DNA of 63,036 nucleotides from Ophiocordyceps camponoti-saundersi (nom. inval.). Lineage: Eukaryota > Ascomycota > Sordariomycetes > Hypocreales > Ophiocordycipitaceae. The translations under genes and the position numbers were made by a program. The stretch covers positions 128,950 through 191,985 of the forward strand of contig PDHQ01000050.1 of assembly GCA_003339415.1 (NCBI GenBank). The letters are read 5' to 3'. Positions 30,989 to 41,347 of this stretch are shown here, piece by piece. Each line of letters starts with the position of its first letter. Positions within the stretch are counted from its first letter, which is position 1. Below the pieces are notes generated by a model, which worked only from the letters and a program-made list of their open reading frames with translations, had not been told where the DNA came from and did no database searches.

Positions 30989-32475
30989 CTACAACTTGAC
31001 CCAATGCCCCGTCAGCTTGAACCAGATGACGGCAACAAAGTCCTCCTTGAAGCGCTCCCACGGGTTGCGGTTGAGCCAGTAGCTAAACTCGCGGTAGTGG
31101 TACATCTCGCCCCAGCAGTCGCGCCCCCATTCGCAGCCGGCCATGTTGACGAGAAAGTCGCGGTCGTGCTCGTTGTAGTGGTGCCGAGTGTGGTTCTTGC
31201 CGCTGCCGTCCCCGCACGCCGCCGGCGGGAAACTGTTGATCTTGCGCTGCGGCAGGAATCCCGTGTGTTTCCGCACCCAAGGCTGGCTCTTGTACAGCTG
31301 CTCGAGCGCGTCTTGCTCCTTGTGATCCCACTCCATGTGTTTCTGCTCGTAGGCCACCGGATCCCACCAGATGTCGAGGAGGCGCTCCGTCCAAGCGCTG
31401 CGTCGCAGGAAAAAGGAGCCTAGGTTGAAGCCGGAGCAGTCCTGTGACAGTAGCAGGTTCAACGACCTGACGTCGCCGTCGCCCACCGCGCTCCGCGACT
31501 CCGCGTCCAGATAGGGCGCGTCGAACGGGTGCGTCATGTTGAGCGGGTTGAATTCGTTGATGTCGCGGTACACCCACGACCCGAGGTCGTCGAACAGGTG
31601 ACTCTGCAGCGAGCGCGTCGGCTCCATGATGTACGTGTTGAGGTCGAGCCACCAGAACCTGTTTTTGTTTCGACGGCTTAGCCTACCGACCTGCACCTCG
31701 CGTGCTTCATCACTCACCATTCTGCTCTGGGGTATTTCCGCATGGCCGCCCGCATAAAGTCGACCTTCTCCCAGCTCTCCCGCCATTCGTGCGCGTACTT
31801 CTTTTTCGTGCTCATGTCGACAATCTCGAGCTCGTATCCCCACCTCGAGGCGTATCTTCGCTTGTTGCGCACGCTGTCGCGCTCGATGGCCCATTCTCGG
31901 GCTCCCTTCCACTCCATGACGCCTCCGCCGACGTTGGCCGCCAGGATGATGACGAACTTTCCGCCGTCGCCGCCCCATGGCGATTTGCGCCAATGGCGTA
32001 ACAGTGCTGCGAGTGCGCTCCGTTAGAACGAGCAAGGCAGAAAGAAAAGAACGAGGTGAGCCGGCTCACGAGAATTATACGCGGCAATCATGCATAATAG
32101 GACGATCAAGCCGACGAGGAGCCTCAGCTTCAGCTTGCGCCCCATGCGCCCCAGGACGCAACGCAACCTCCACACCAGGTCAATGTCCCGGCCCGACCAC
32201 CGGCCATGACCCGCCTTGTCCTTTTCGAAGCCTCCGCAGTCGGAGCCGGAGGTGAAGCGCGGCAGGCCGCTGGACAGGCGTCGCATATGACGGGAGAAGA
32301 AGCCCTGGTTGTGGGTCGAGAAGGATGGGTAGCCGTTGAGGGCTAGATGTCTCGTCCTGGTCGACTGCCAGTGGCCGCTGGCGTTGACCGGGCTGCTCTT
32401 ACCGCTGCTCAGATCGAGGCCGGGACTGGACCAACCGGCGCCCGGTGCCGGCGACGGGCTACGCGACAGGGACAT
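30989..32475 (-). CDS. Mnn10/Gma12-family (GT34) alpha-mannosyltransferase
   Basis: Golgi type II glycosyltransferase of the GT34 family (Mnn10/Mnn11, alpha-1,6-mannosyl backbone extension in M-Pol II-like complexes). Exons 32070-32475, 31718-32006 and 30989-31658 give 454 aa. The Ser/Pro-rich cytosolic tail (MSLSRSPSPAPG) is followed by one membrane segment (LLVGLIVLLCMIAAY). The lumenal domain begins at GGKFVIILAANVGGGVMEW, includes GAREWAIERDSVRNKRRYA, and holds the metal-binding DxD as WWLDLNTYIM, then SQDCSGFNLGSFFLRRS. Exon 2 joins in phase at AEW|FWWLD. The frame also continues upstream of the ATG into a possible extra exon (32554-32738), so the N-terminus may be longer. Confidence 0.9.
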
Positions 32476-32553
32476 GGATTCGGTAGGCGTACCTGGACGG
32501 GGACGCGCGTTAGCCGATGTTCGACGCAGTGAGCCGAGAGCAGTGCGACATAC

Positions 32554-32738
32554 CGGCGACGGGTGACAGCGGGGCCTGGTTGGCCTGACGCGCGTTGACC
32601 TGAAGAAGACCCTTGTGAGTGGCGTTGGAGGTGGCCGACGAGCGCCTCCGATGATGCGAGGGCCGGTCGCCGAAGGCACTCGAGGAGCCGGCCGAGCGCT
32701 TGGGGGACGCCAGGATGAAGGCCTGTCCGATGAGCGAG
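32554..32738 (-). other. Possible upstream exon of the Mnn10-like gene
   Basis: The minus strand has a long T/C tract and AG at 32739-32740, 185 nt of open frame (SLIGQAFILASPKRSAGSSS onward), a GTATGT donor at 32553 and an acceptor at 32493. Splicing to 32492 gives GTPTES before the MSLSRSPSP methionine. No ATG in the exon, so translation would need a further upstream exon, which I did not find. Confidence 0.4.
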
Positions 32739-33588
32739 CTGGGGAAGGGGAAAAAAAACCAGCGAGATGTGGACCACCAGCCGCTAACTGGGTGTGACCA
32801 GCCGCAGCCCGTCTAGTGATAGGAGAAGGTTGAGCAGGATACGAGGGATGGATTCGCCGAGAGCCCCTCTGCCGGGTAATCTCAATCAGGGAGAGAATCG
32901 TCCTTTAGACTCCGTCGTGTCACACTCCTCTCCACTGAAGCGTGTGTATGTATGTATGTACGTATGTAGTCGCGTTCTGTCGAGGGCAACGCGTCGGCGC
33001 ATGCGCCCTCTGACAGCGGGGGAGACAGATTCGCTTCGACGAGGCTGACGATAACGACGGAAGAGACAGTTGACTTAGAGTCGTCGGGGTCGAGTGTCCC
33101 CCTTGTCGGTGTTGGGAGGGAAAGGCGGTCGCTGCTGGCTGTGAAAGAAGTTCAGTGCCAGGTATTGATTAGGAGGGATGGGGAGAGAATGAAGGGGGGG
33201 GGTTTACGAAAGAGGCTTGACGCAGTTGAAGCCACAATCGATAGTCGCAACTTTCGACAGCGAAAGAAGACTCAGTGTGAAGCAAGCAGATTGACAAACA
33301 GTCTCTGGTTTATTCCCCCCCGTGATGTTGGTTCTAAATGAGTGGCCTTTTCTTTCATGGAAGAAGAGCGCGTCTCGATGAAGTCTATCAGGGGCGGTAT
33401 CGGCAGAACGCAGGAACCGGTATTACCACCTCGCGTATTCGTAGCCCCGCACGCTGAAAATTTGGGGGGGGAAGGGAAAGGGAAGGGAAGGGGAGTAAAA
33501 GAAGTAAAGAAAAGAAGGAAAAAAAAAGAGATGAGATGGAGCGATGAGACCGGGGGAAGAGAAGAGGGGGGGGGGATTTCCAGGTTAC

Positions 33589-33640
33589 TCAGTGGCACTT
33601 CAGTGGCACTTCAGTAGCACTCAGTAGCACTCAGTAGCAC
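33589..33640. repeat. Short tandem repeat (CAGT[G/A]GCACT)
   Basis: Five units of about 10-12 nt, two with GGCACTT and three with AGCACT, suggesting recent slippage duplication. Confidence 0.8.
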
Positions 33641-34305
33641 ACAACCATCCATCGCCCCTGGAAATCAGCCAGCATAATGAGGTAGATACCTACACCAGTT
33701 GCTGCGCCGCAGTTGATGTCAATGGCGATTCAGCGAGTGGCTGGACGTGTTTATGTGCCCATCTTAGTTTCTTTCTCCCCCCTTGTTTATATGTACGTAG
33801 TGCTTTCTAGTGCGCCGGCGGACTCATCCTTGTGTGGTCGAGGAGGAGATCCGCCTGGAGATCGCCGTCTCATTCTCCGAGCTTTTTATGGGTTTTCGCA
33901 TTAAGCCTTACCATCCCCTCCCCTCCCCTCCCATTCCTCCATAGGCATTTACCTAGTTCTGTCGGCCTCTATTTTTGGGCCCTGGTTCAGAATCAGAACC
34001 CTGTATCCGTACAGGCTGTGTGGATACATATGTAAGCCCTTCTCTTCGCGAAGACGGAGCCGACGGATACCGGTAGGTCAATCACATCTCCGGGCTCTTC
34101 CACTAAGCAGCCTCTACGTATCCTTATGGGCATCGACATCTACCTACCTACCTACCTACTCATAGCATTACTCATAGCGTACTAGGTACAGACACAAACA
34201 ACACCAGGCCAACCCATTAACTCGACTCTGTAGATGCGACATTATCCTACTGCGTTGTAATACTACTACACTGTATCCGTAGTAGTCTGTCTGATCAGTG
34301 TCAAC

Positions 34306-34330
34306 TCTAACCCTTGACCCTAACCCTAAC
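34306..34330. repeat. Interstitial telomere-like motif (CCCTAA)
   Basis: CTCTAACCCTTGACCC followed by TAACCCTAAC: three to four CCCTAA units, one degenerate (TTGACCC). TTAGGG is the fungal telomere repeat. Too short to be a telomere; it may be a healed break or chance. Confidence 0.6.
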
Positions 34331-35137
34331 AAATCTCCATCTCCTCCTGTCCCGTCTGGCGTGTGGCGTAGCCCGCATGTCGTCACATGCTCTCCCTACA
34401 CCGTCCACGTGGTCGTGAGGTGGAGCATCGGCACGTAAAGATCATCACTTAACAATGGCGCAGATGCAGATACCTTGCTCTCAACTGCCAGCCCGACGCC
34501 CCCCGTTCAAACAAGGCCGCGTGTGAGTCACAGTGTGTGAAACAGCCATCACCACTCACCAGTGCAGTCCCCGTACATTCCAATACTGTGCCACGCAGCT
34601 GGCACCAAGTATCCTCAACCTCACCTCAAACAATACAGCAGCAGCCTCTCAATCCTCTCTGCGTCTATAGAGCCAAGGCCTGCGGCCATGTTTCGACCCG
34701 TTTACCTTCCGCCAGTCGATTGGGTCGCGGCCACAGGCGAGCGCTTAACGCGGGCCAATGACGATGCCGTCTCCAAGCGCCGCCCACCTTGCAGCCCGTC
34801 GTCTGCGATGCCGTGAACAGGGCGCCTATTCGGCAGACGCCAGTAGGTCGATGCCGCCATGAATGCCCATTGTCTCCTTGAACTGGCCCTTTGTTCACTG
34901 AACTCTTCTGCTCCGTTTCTTTTCAGCCTTTCCTTCTTTCACACTCTCGCTCGTCTTTATTCCGGCAGGTGAATCACGTTCTCTCGCTTTGCCATAATAA
35001 CCTCTATCCGATTTACGGATCCGTGTCGTTCTTTACTACTATCCAATGCTCTTCTTTCAGCTGCCTCCTCCATAAATTGCTCCCTCCTTCTTAGAGTGAA
35101 GGAGAGTGAAGAAAATCCGGAGAGAATCCCAACGTCG

Positions 35138-37957
35138 ATGGACGGCGCGAAGCATACTTGGCTCAGAAACGCCGTCATGCGTCGCCGCGGCAGTGCTCAG
35201 GACTGGGAGGATTGGGAAGATGTGCAAGTCCTCACGCCCGTCCCTACAGCCAATGCCGTTTCCCCCGCTCCGCCGCCGGAAAGGACGCCGCCCAAGTCAT
35301 CGGCTTCCAGGCGCTCGAGCACAAAGGTGAAGAGGCTTCGTTCCCGCCAGCGCCAGAAAGCCCAGAACGCAAAAGCTGGCATCAAGCTTATCACCGACAT
35401 GACTGTCTTTAAGCGTAACCACAACAACAACAATAGCAGCAGCAGCAGCAACAATAATAACAACGACAGCAACAGCAAAAACAGCAACAGCAACAGCAAC
35501 AATCCTCCTTCAGTTCCGCCAGCAGATGCCAGACCTCCCAAATTCGTCGATGCTGCCGCACTGAGGGCTCTCGAGGGGGAACCCAGCTCGGATTCGATCG
35601 GCAGCTTCAGCTGGCTCAGAAGGGACGGCACTCGTCACGCCACCCCAGAACTGCCTGAGCCCGAGCTGTCACCAGAAGACCGCCCAATCGTCATTGGCAT
35701 ATCCATCCCGTCCGATCGGGTGAGCGCGCGTCATGTCAGTCAGCAGGCCTCCATTGTCGACGTGAAAGACATGACTCCTGCCGCCGTTGTGAGATCTGTG
35801 TGGTCTCCAGACACCCCAAACACGGCCTCTACCTTCAACTACCGCCCAAGCGGCTCGAGCATGGCTTCGATGATGACGGGCTCGGCGGGCGTTGACGCGC
35901 CCCCTCCGGTACCAGCGCTTCCTGCCGGTTACAACAACCTCTCGGGCATTTTCAGCCCCGGATCGGCAGCGAGCAGCCACAACGAAGACGACGACAGCAC
36001 GCCCTGCACACTCTTTGAAGAAGACGGAAGCTCGGCTCTCCATAGGCCCGCTCGACTCGTCGTCTCCACGCCGACTCCGGATAGCGCCACATCGAGGGCG
36101 CATGGTTGGTGGGACCACGTCATCACGCCCTTTTCGGACAAGAAGCTCTCTTTGTTGTCATACCCAGGCCGCAAGTTCAAGGTCGACTCGCCCCGAGACG
36201 GTGCCAGAAGCGGTTCTGGTTTCGCAGACAATGCCGGTCCCTTGCTTCCCGTGCACGCGCCCATTGTGCGTGAGCCCAGTCCACGCAGAGACCGATCACC
36301 TTCCATCAGACTACCAAGCAGACTATCGTCAGGAGCCTCATCGCCGTGCTTCGAACGTGAAGCAGCTGACGGAGCGGCCTCTGGGAGGAATCTCCTCACC
36401 CCTCCGGAGAAGGAACAGCCGCCCCCTTACTCTCCGCCCAAGAAGAAAGCTGTGGCACCACCTCGATTTCGAGCAGTCTTTCCGACCGAACATCCGCTCC
36501 ATGCTCAGTTTCCCCCGTCTCCCTTCCCGGCTTCGCCCGGCCTCGGGGCTACCATGACTTCTCAGGGGGTGACGCCGAACACCCGGACGTTGCCAATGGA
36601 GGAAATATCGCTTCCGACGCGACCACCGAGAGCGTTTGTCGGTCAGAGTTATACAGACTTCACAGCAGCTCGCGCCCAGAAAGTCGAGAGGCAGAGGCGC
36701 CGACACGAGAAAGAAGACGTGGTCGCTCGGCGTGTGGGCGGTTTTTGGCGAGGTCGTGGGTGCATGCCGGCGACTGGATGTTTTGGCCGCGGCGGCCGAG
36801 AGGGTCGTAAAAGGAGAAGAACCTGGCTTGCGGTGTGGGCGGGCGTCACTTCGCTCGTGATCCTCGTCGCGGTGTTGAGCGTGGTGCTCACGCGGCGCCA
36901 CGGCGATGTACCAGTCCAAGGAAAATCGGCCTGGGTGAACCTGACAGACTTCCCGCCCATGCCGACCGGTGCCTGGACCGTCGTCGGACCGGATAATAGT
37001 ATCTCGAGAAGCGCATGCACGGAGCCGTCGACGTTGTGGAGCTGCTCTCTGCCCAAGGAGGAGCACAATGCCGCGGCATCGTTCAAGGCAAACCAGCCGA
37101 CTGTGGCGTTGCAAATCCAGTGGAAAGGGGACATGGGCTCGTCGCACGACGTCAAGCCCGAACCCGAGGCACCGGACGTGAAAGAGATGTGGTTCCTGGG
37201 CAACACGACAGACAACGTGCAGTCGGAGCACAAGGCGGGCGAGGAGACGCCATTTTACATCAGCCTATCGACGTCGGCCACAGGACTCACAGACGCTCCG
37301 AAGCTGACGGCTCGGGAGGCCGGCCCTCGGGTGGGAGACGACAGCCTGGAGCATCGCCTCCCCTCACCGGACCTGGAGGCGGACGGGACGGCGGCGGCGG
37401 CGGTAATGATACCTCGAACAGTACTGCAGCCCGTACGACTGTACGACCGGGGCCTGGATTCGGAACGTTATGGGTTCTACATACACTTTAAGCGTTCCAT
37501 CTTCCTCAAGTCGGTCACGATACTCAACGAGACCGAGGGGGGCAACGTTCCGCTGGACGAGGATGGCGGCTGCCGCAAGAACGAGGCCGACTATGTGGTG
37601 ACATGGGGAGAGACACGAATGCTTGTGCAGATGTGGACGCGCTCCCTGGACCTCGGGCTGTCGTCACTCCTGCGGCCCGACACGAGCGGCAAACGGCCGG
37701 GCTCCCTACCGTATCCGGTGACGCTGACGCTGGACACGCACGGAGGGAAGCCCGATAAGAAAGTGACGTGGAACTGGCCATTGGACAAGCGACAGAAGGT
37801 GATGGTGAACAATCCGCAGCTGCTGGTCAACCGGATGGACGCGGGCGGCAGCTGGATCAACCCGCGAGGGACGGGGGATCCGAGGCTGGGGGGTTTTGAC
37901 GGCGGGACGGGCGGCTGCAAATGCGAATGGGTCAACTGGGTGCGGCGGACGCCGTGA
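35138..37957 (+). CDS. Large single-pass membrane protein of unknown function
   Basis: 939 aa, single exon. The ATG at 35138 (MDGAKHTWLRNAVMRRRG) is the first in frame; the frame before it has no ATG. The N-terminal two thirds is low-complexity: Ser/Pro-rich, with an Asn/Ser run at about 93-122, and presumably cytosolic. One hydrophobic segment (WLAVWAGVTSLVILVAVLSVVL, about 562-584) is preceded by a Cys/Gly/Arg cluster (GRGCMPATGCFGRGGREG). The C-terminal about 350 residues, likely extracytosolic, contain WVNLTDFPPMPTG, several N-x-S/T sites, paired cysteines and a final block GGCKCEWVNWVRRTP. Such proteins are conserved in filamentous fungi and often labelled glycoprotease family, probably through fusion with the adjacent Qri7 gene; no protease signature is seen here. 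Confidence 0.85.
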   Translation: MDGAKHTWLRNAVMRRRGSAQDWEDWEDVQVLTPVPTANAVSPAPPPERTPPKSSASRRSSTKVKRLRSRQRQKAQNAKAGIKLITDMTVFKRNHNNNNSSSSSNNNNNDSNSKNSNSNSNNPPSVPPADARPPKFVDAAALRALEGEPSSDSIGSFSWLRRDGTRHATPELPEPELSPEDRPIVIGISIPSDRVSARHVSQQASIVDVKDMTPAAVVRSVWSPDTPNTASTFNYRPSGSSMASMMTGSAGVDAPPPVPALPAGYNNLSGIFSPGSAASSHNEDDDSTPCTLFEEDGSSALHRPARLVVSTPTPDSATSRAHGWWDHVITPFSDKKLSLLSYPGRKFKVDSPRDGARSGSGFADNAGPLLPVHAPIVREPSPRRDRSPSIRLPSRLSSGASSPCFEREAADGAASGRNLLTPPEKEQPPPYSPPKKKAVAPPRFRAVFPTEHPLHAQFPPSPFPASPGLGATMTSQGVTPNTRTLPMEEISLPTRPPRAFVGQSYTDFTAARAQKVERQRRRHEKEDVVARRVGGFWRGRGCMPATGCFGRGGREGRKRRRTWLAVWAGVTSLVILVAVLSVVLTRRHGDVPVQGKSAWVNLTDFPPMPTGAWTVVGPDNSISRSACTEPSTLWSCSLPKEEHNAAASFKANQPTVALQIQWKGDMGSSHDVKPEPEAPDVKEMWFLGNTTDNVQSEHKAGEETPFYISLSTSATGLTDAPKLTAREAGPRVGDDSLEHRLPSPDLEADGTAAAAVMIPRTVLQPVRLYDRGLDSERYGFYIHFKRSIFLKSVTILNETEGGNVPLDEDGGCRKNEADYVVTWGETRMLVQMWTRSLDLGLSSLLRPDTSGKRPGSLPYPVTLTLDTHGGKPDKKVTWNWPLDKRQKVMVNNPQLLVNRMDAGGSWINPRGTGDPRLGGFDGGTGGCKCEWVNWVRRTP

Positions 37958-38286
37958 GGAAAGCAAAAGAACAGTACGAGTAGGTATCTCCTGGATAGAT
38001 TTGGGTAGACAAAAGAGGCAGGGGAGAAAAGGAGATGGTAATGTGATGATGAATGCTGTCAGAACAGGTGCTGTGACGTTGAGCAGGACGATAGCATGGC
38101 AGTCACGTGAACGATTCCGGTTTATCAGATCTTCATCATCTTCGGACGCCACGATGCTCGCATTCTCTTATACATACGCTCATCTCTCAAGGGCCGTCGT
38201 CGGCTCAAGCCGGGGGAGGGCAGGGGATATAGAAGAGGAGGGAGGGGTCTGTCTCTATCCGTTGAAGAAAAGCTTCTCAAAGGAAG
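37958..38286. other. Spacer between the membrane-protein gene and QRI7
   Basis: A 329-bp spacer between two co-directional genes: 3' UTR and QRI7 promoter. The closeness favours transcript overlap or gene-fusion artefacts in automated models. No motif assigned. Confidence 0.5.
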
Positions 38287-39657
38287 ATGCTGCGCCCACG
38301 TCCCAGGATTCGTCCCCCACGCCTCCTCGACAACAGCCGACGAAGCCTCCTAACGCTCGCGATCGAGACATCATGCGACGACACGGCCGTAGCCCTACTA
38401 CGGCGCGACTCCGAAAGCAACCCCCCAGCGCAGCTCCTCTTCAACGCGCGCCTCTCATCCGACAACCGAGCCTACGGCGGCATCCATCCGTCGGTGGCGA
38501 TCCGCGCCCACCACGCGAACCTCGCGCCCATGGTCCGCTCCGCCCTCCGTCTTCTACCCGGTCGGTCGGCGCCGGATCTGGTGGCGGCCACGCGCGGGCC
38601 CGGCGTCGCTGCGAACTTGGCTGTTGGTCTTGAGGTCGCCAAGGGGCTTGCGCTCGCTTGGGGGGTGCCGTTGGTCGGGGTTCATCATATGCAGGCTCAT
38701 GCTCTTACGCCTAGGTTGGTGAATTCGCTGAGGAGGAAGACGATGAGGAGCGAGGAATCGCCTGCTTTCCCTTTCCTTTCCTTGCTCGTTTCTGGCGGTC
38801 ATACGCAGCTGGTTTCCTCATCTTCGCTTACCGACCATCGCATCCTCATCAACACAGTCGACATCGCAATCGGCAACCTCCTCGACCAAGCCGCTCGCGT
38901 CATCCTCCCCGCGTCCGTCCTCGAAGGCAGCGCGGACGTCATGTACGGCCGCCTACTGGAGGCCTTTGCCTTCCCGTCTGACTCGGACGACGTGTGCGAC
39001 CAACACGCCGCCTTCTTCCGTCCGGCCTTGTCCCGCAGCGAGGAGCAAATCACTCCGGACACGGGCTACGACTGGTCCATCAGCCTGCCCTTTCGCGAAT
39101 CTCGCCGTCTCGACTTCTCCTTCTGCGGCATCTTCTCACAGGTTCGGGCCGTGGCAACTGCCCGACCGGACATGGACATGGATGAGCGTCGTCATCTAGC
39201 TCGCCATACGATGCGCGCCGCCTTTCAGCACCTCGCTTCTCGTCTTTGTCTCGTCCTCGCCGCTGCCGACAAAGACGACGACCGCTCAAAGAGGTTGGCC
39301 AATCTCCCCCTCGTCCTCGCCGGCGGCGTCTCCGCCAACCGCTTCCTCCTTCATGTCCTGCGCGCCACCCTCTCCGCCCGCGGCTTTTCCTCCGTCGCCG
39401 CTGACATGGTCGTCGCTCCACTCGACCTGTGTACCGACAACGCCGCCATGGTGGCCTGGGCCGCAGACGAGATGTTCCGCGCCGGCTGGGAGACGGACCT
39501 CTCTGCGTCGCCCGTCCCTCGTTGGCCGTTGGATCCCGATGTCGGAGACGGCCTCTTGGGTGTAGGTGGTTGGTTGAGGCGGGACAAGGCTGGAAAACAC
39601 GGTGATGTTAAGAAAGCCGACGATGGCTTAGCCAGAGTCTCTGATCAAGTAGGATGA
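38287..39657 (+). CDS. QRI7: Mitochondrial tRNA threonylcarbamoyladenosine transferase Qri7
   Basis: Kae1/TsaD/OSGEP-like enzyme that attaches the threonylcarbamoyl group to A37 of ANN-decoding mitochondrial tRNAs (t6A). Single exon, 456 aa. An Arg-rich N-terminus without acidic residues (MLRPRPRIRPPRLLDNSRRS) fits a presequence. The ASKHA fold opens with LTLAIETSCDDTAVALL; the metal-binding HxxxH is HHMQAHAL, with LVSGGHTQLV, NLLDQAARV, LAGGVSANRFL and CTDNAAMVAW following. An insertion (about 215-260) and a polar C-terminal tail extend it beyond yeast Qri7 (407 aa). It converges on PRE2 with 157 bp between stops. Confidence 0.95.
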   Translation: MLRPRPRIRPPRLLDNSRRSLLTLAIETSCDDTAVALLRRDSESNPPAQLLFNARLSSDNRAYGGIHPSVAIRAHHANLAPMVRSALRLLPGRSAPDLVAATRGPGVAANLAVGLEVAKGLALAWGVPLVGVHHMQAHALTPRLVNSLRRKTMRSEESPAFPFLSLLVSGGHTQLVSSSSLTDHRILINTVDIAIGNLLDQAARVILPASVLEGSADVMYGRLLEAFAFPSDSDDVCDQHAAFFRPALSRSEEQITPDTGYDWSISLPFRESRRLDFSFCGIFSQVRAVATARPDMDMDERRHLARHTMRAAFQHLASRLCLVLAAADKDDDRSKRLANLPLVLAGGVSANRFLLHVLRATLSARGFSSVAADMVVAPLDLCTDNAAMVAWAADEMFRAGWETDLSASPVPRWPLDPDVGDGLLGVGGWLRRDKAGKHGDVKKADDGLARVSDQVG

Positions 39658-39814
39658 TGTGAATGAGTGAAAAGCCTCACACATTTCCCTCATAATGGCA
39701 CTCTCTTTTGAGCCGCTCAATAGGAAAGGGAGAAGAAGGTCAGAAAAAAAAGCTTCAGATTGCTCGATGATGGTGATTGTACAACAAGATAAATCATCCC
39801 CCTCCTCGCCATTT

Positions 39815-40738
39815 CTAGACTAGCTCGCTGGTGACGTTGGTAAACTCGCCCTTGTCGAGCTTCGTCTTCCAGAAGAGAGGGTTCGTGTCGCTGAAGCCAT
39901 GCTTGACCCATCCATCCTCCTTGACGTGGTAGAGGTTGACAAAGCCACCGGAGAAAGCATCGCGATGGGTAGCAGCCAAGATGCTCCTCCTGCCGAGCTC
40001 AAGAGCATCATCAACGCTGAGCTCATAGCTATACTCGGCGTCGAGAACGCCATAAGCGAAAGTCTGACCGCTGCCGACGCAGAACAGGTTGCCCGCGAGG
40101 CGAGTGCCGTCGCTGTCGACGTAGTAAAGCGCGGGACCCTCCTCGCGAGTGACGCCAGCGCACATGGTTCCCATGCTCAGACCCATGCCCTTGTATCTGT
40201 AAACGAGGTTGGCGAGAATCTTGCTGGCGGCGGCGACGCTGATGCGTCGTTTATGTCGCAACTCGTGAAGTCGACATTGCATCCCCAACCAGGCAAGCCA
40301 GTACTGACAATCCGCCGCTCCGCCGGCCATGGTACCGAGCAAGACGCTGTTAATCTCAATCACCTTCTTGACCGTCTGCGAGGCGATCCAATTGCCCGCC
40401 GTGGCGCGGGAATCCGTCGCGACAATGATGCCGCCCTGGAAGCGGAAGGCTAGCGTCGTCGTTCCGTGTGCTATCTTGATGGGACAGTCTTGGTTTGACC
40501 GATCGTCTGTCATGGCTCGTAGCCAAGAGGATGGCTGCCGAGGAAGGCAATATCTGTTAGCTCTGCTCTGAATCCAGCAACCATGAGACAGGGAGGATGA
40601 TTGTACCTGCGAGATGGGCGGCATGGCGAACCCTCCCATGAGGCTCGAAGCAGGCTTCATCAGCTCCTGCATGTCCTGATCCGCGTCATCGTGCTGCGCG
40701 TAGGTCGAGCCGCGGTATTGCGCCACGAGAGTGTCCAT
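39815..40738 (-). CDS. PRE2: 20S proteasome subunit beta5
   Basis: Catalytic beta5 (chymotrypsin-like) subunit of the 20S core. Exons 40607-40738 and 39815-40534 give 283 aa; the 72-nt intron (40535-40606) is stop-free and in frame. The propeptide ends at IAHG and Thr69 becomes the N-terminal nucleophile ([10 protein letters not shown]), leaving a mature chain of about 215 residues. Conserved features include [20 protein letters not shown] (catalytic Asp and Lys33), [14 protein letters not shown] and [15 protein letters not shown]. Splicing gives [14 protein letters not shown] in the propeptide, which sequence-variable homologs tolerate. Confidence 0.95.
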   Translation of the reverse strand: MDTLVAQYRGSTYAQHDDADQDMQELMKPASSLMGGFAMPPISQVQSSSLSHGCWIQSRANRYCLPRQPSSWLRAMTDDRSNQDCPIKIAHGTTTLAFRFQGGIIVATDSRATAGNWIASQTVKKVIEINSVLLGTMAGGAADCQYWLAWLGMQCRLHELRHKRRISVAAASKILANLVYRYKGMGLSMGTMCAGVTREEGPALYYVDSDGTRLAGNLFCVGSGQTFAYGVLDAEYSYELSVDDALELGRRSILAATHRDAFSGGFVNLYHVKEDGWVKHGFSDTNPLFWKTKLDKGEFTNVTSELV

Positions 40739-41347
40739 CTTTGTCAGATGCTATCGTCGAGAGCCTTTCTGCAACGGCTTTGGGAAGGGCGAGGGAAAGG
40801 GGAGCTGGTAGCTGTATCGCCTGTATCATGTAGGTATGTATGCCGGAGCTACCATCGTCGTAGGTGGGTTGTAGCCTGAACCAAGGAGGTAGGCGGTACC
40901 TGGCATTGGCTGCACGTGTTGTTTGCTTAGTCATTGACATTACCGCCACTGCATCGCCAAGGCACCCGCACAGGCCATAAGCTCCTGCTGTACGGATACG
41001 GATAGCGCTAGAGGCTCTGTAGCTACCTGTAGCTGCCTCGCTTCCTACCTCCCCAAGGCTGTCCTAGGGGTGACAAGTACCTAAGTAGGTAGTCTAGAAT
41101 CCCAGCCATCACCACCCGTCGTAAAACCAACCGCCTCAAGCTTCCCATCATAATCCCACCGCCAGTAACCTCAACTTGATCTATCTCTCCCGGCCAGTGC
41201 ATACTTCCTCCAATCGTAGACGAATTATCACCTTCTTCTTGCGATAAGAAAGAAGAGAGAGGGAAAAAAAAAAGACAGAAGAAAAGGAAAGAAAAAAAAA
41301 GGGGGCAAAAGAATGAAAGACAAAAGAAAAAAAGAAAAGTCGCTCCT
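40739..41347. other. Spacer between PRE2 and SIP3
   Basis: Promoter of PRE2 and 3' flank of SIP3 (both minus strand). It carries CTACCTGTAGCTACC and TACCTAAGTAGGTA motifs (41020-41095) and A-rich tracts (41260-41340). No PACE-like proteasome element was spotted. No gene. Confidence 0.55.

Larger units (their letters stand above)
32476..35137. other. 2.7-kb spacer with possible upstream exon and repeats
   Basis: Close to the Mnn10-like gene a stop-free stretch (32554-32738, minus) is bounded by a pyrimidine-tract acceptor and a GTATGT donor and joins in phase; it may be a coding or 5'-UTR exon. Further right are TATG repeats (32945-32965), a short tandem repeat (33589-33640), TACC repeats (34140-34158) and a telomere-like motif (34306-34330). 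Promoter of the 35138 gene at the end. Confidence 0.55.

Noticed and set aside
33589..33640. Tandem units considered as a CRISPR-like array
   Set aside because: Units are directly adjacent without spacers, and the genome is eukaryotic.
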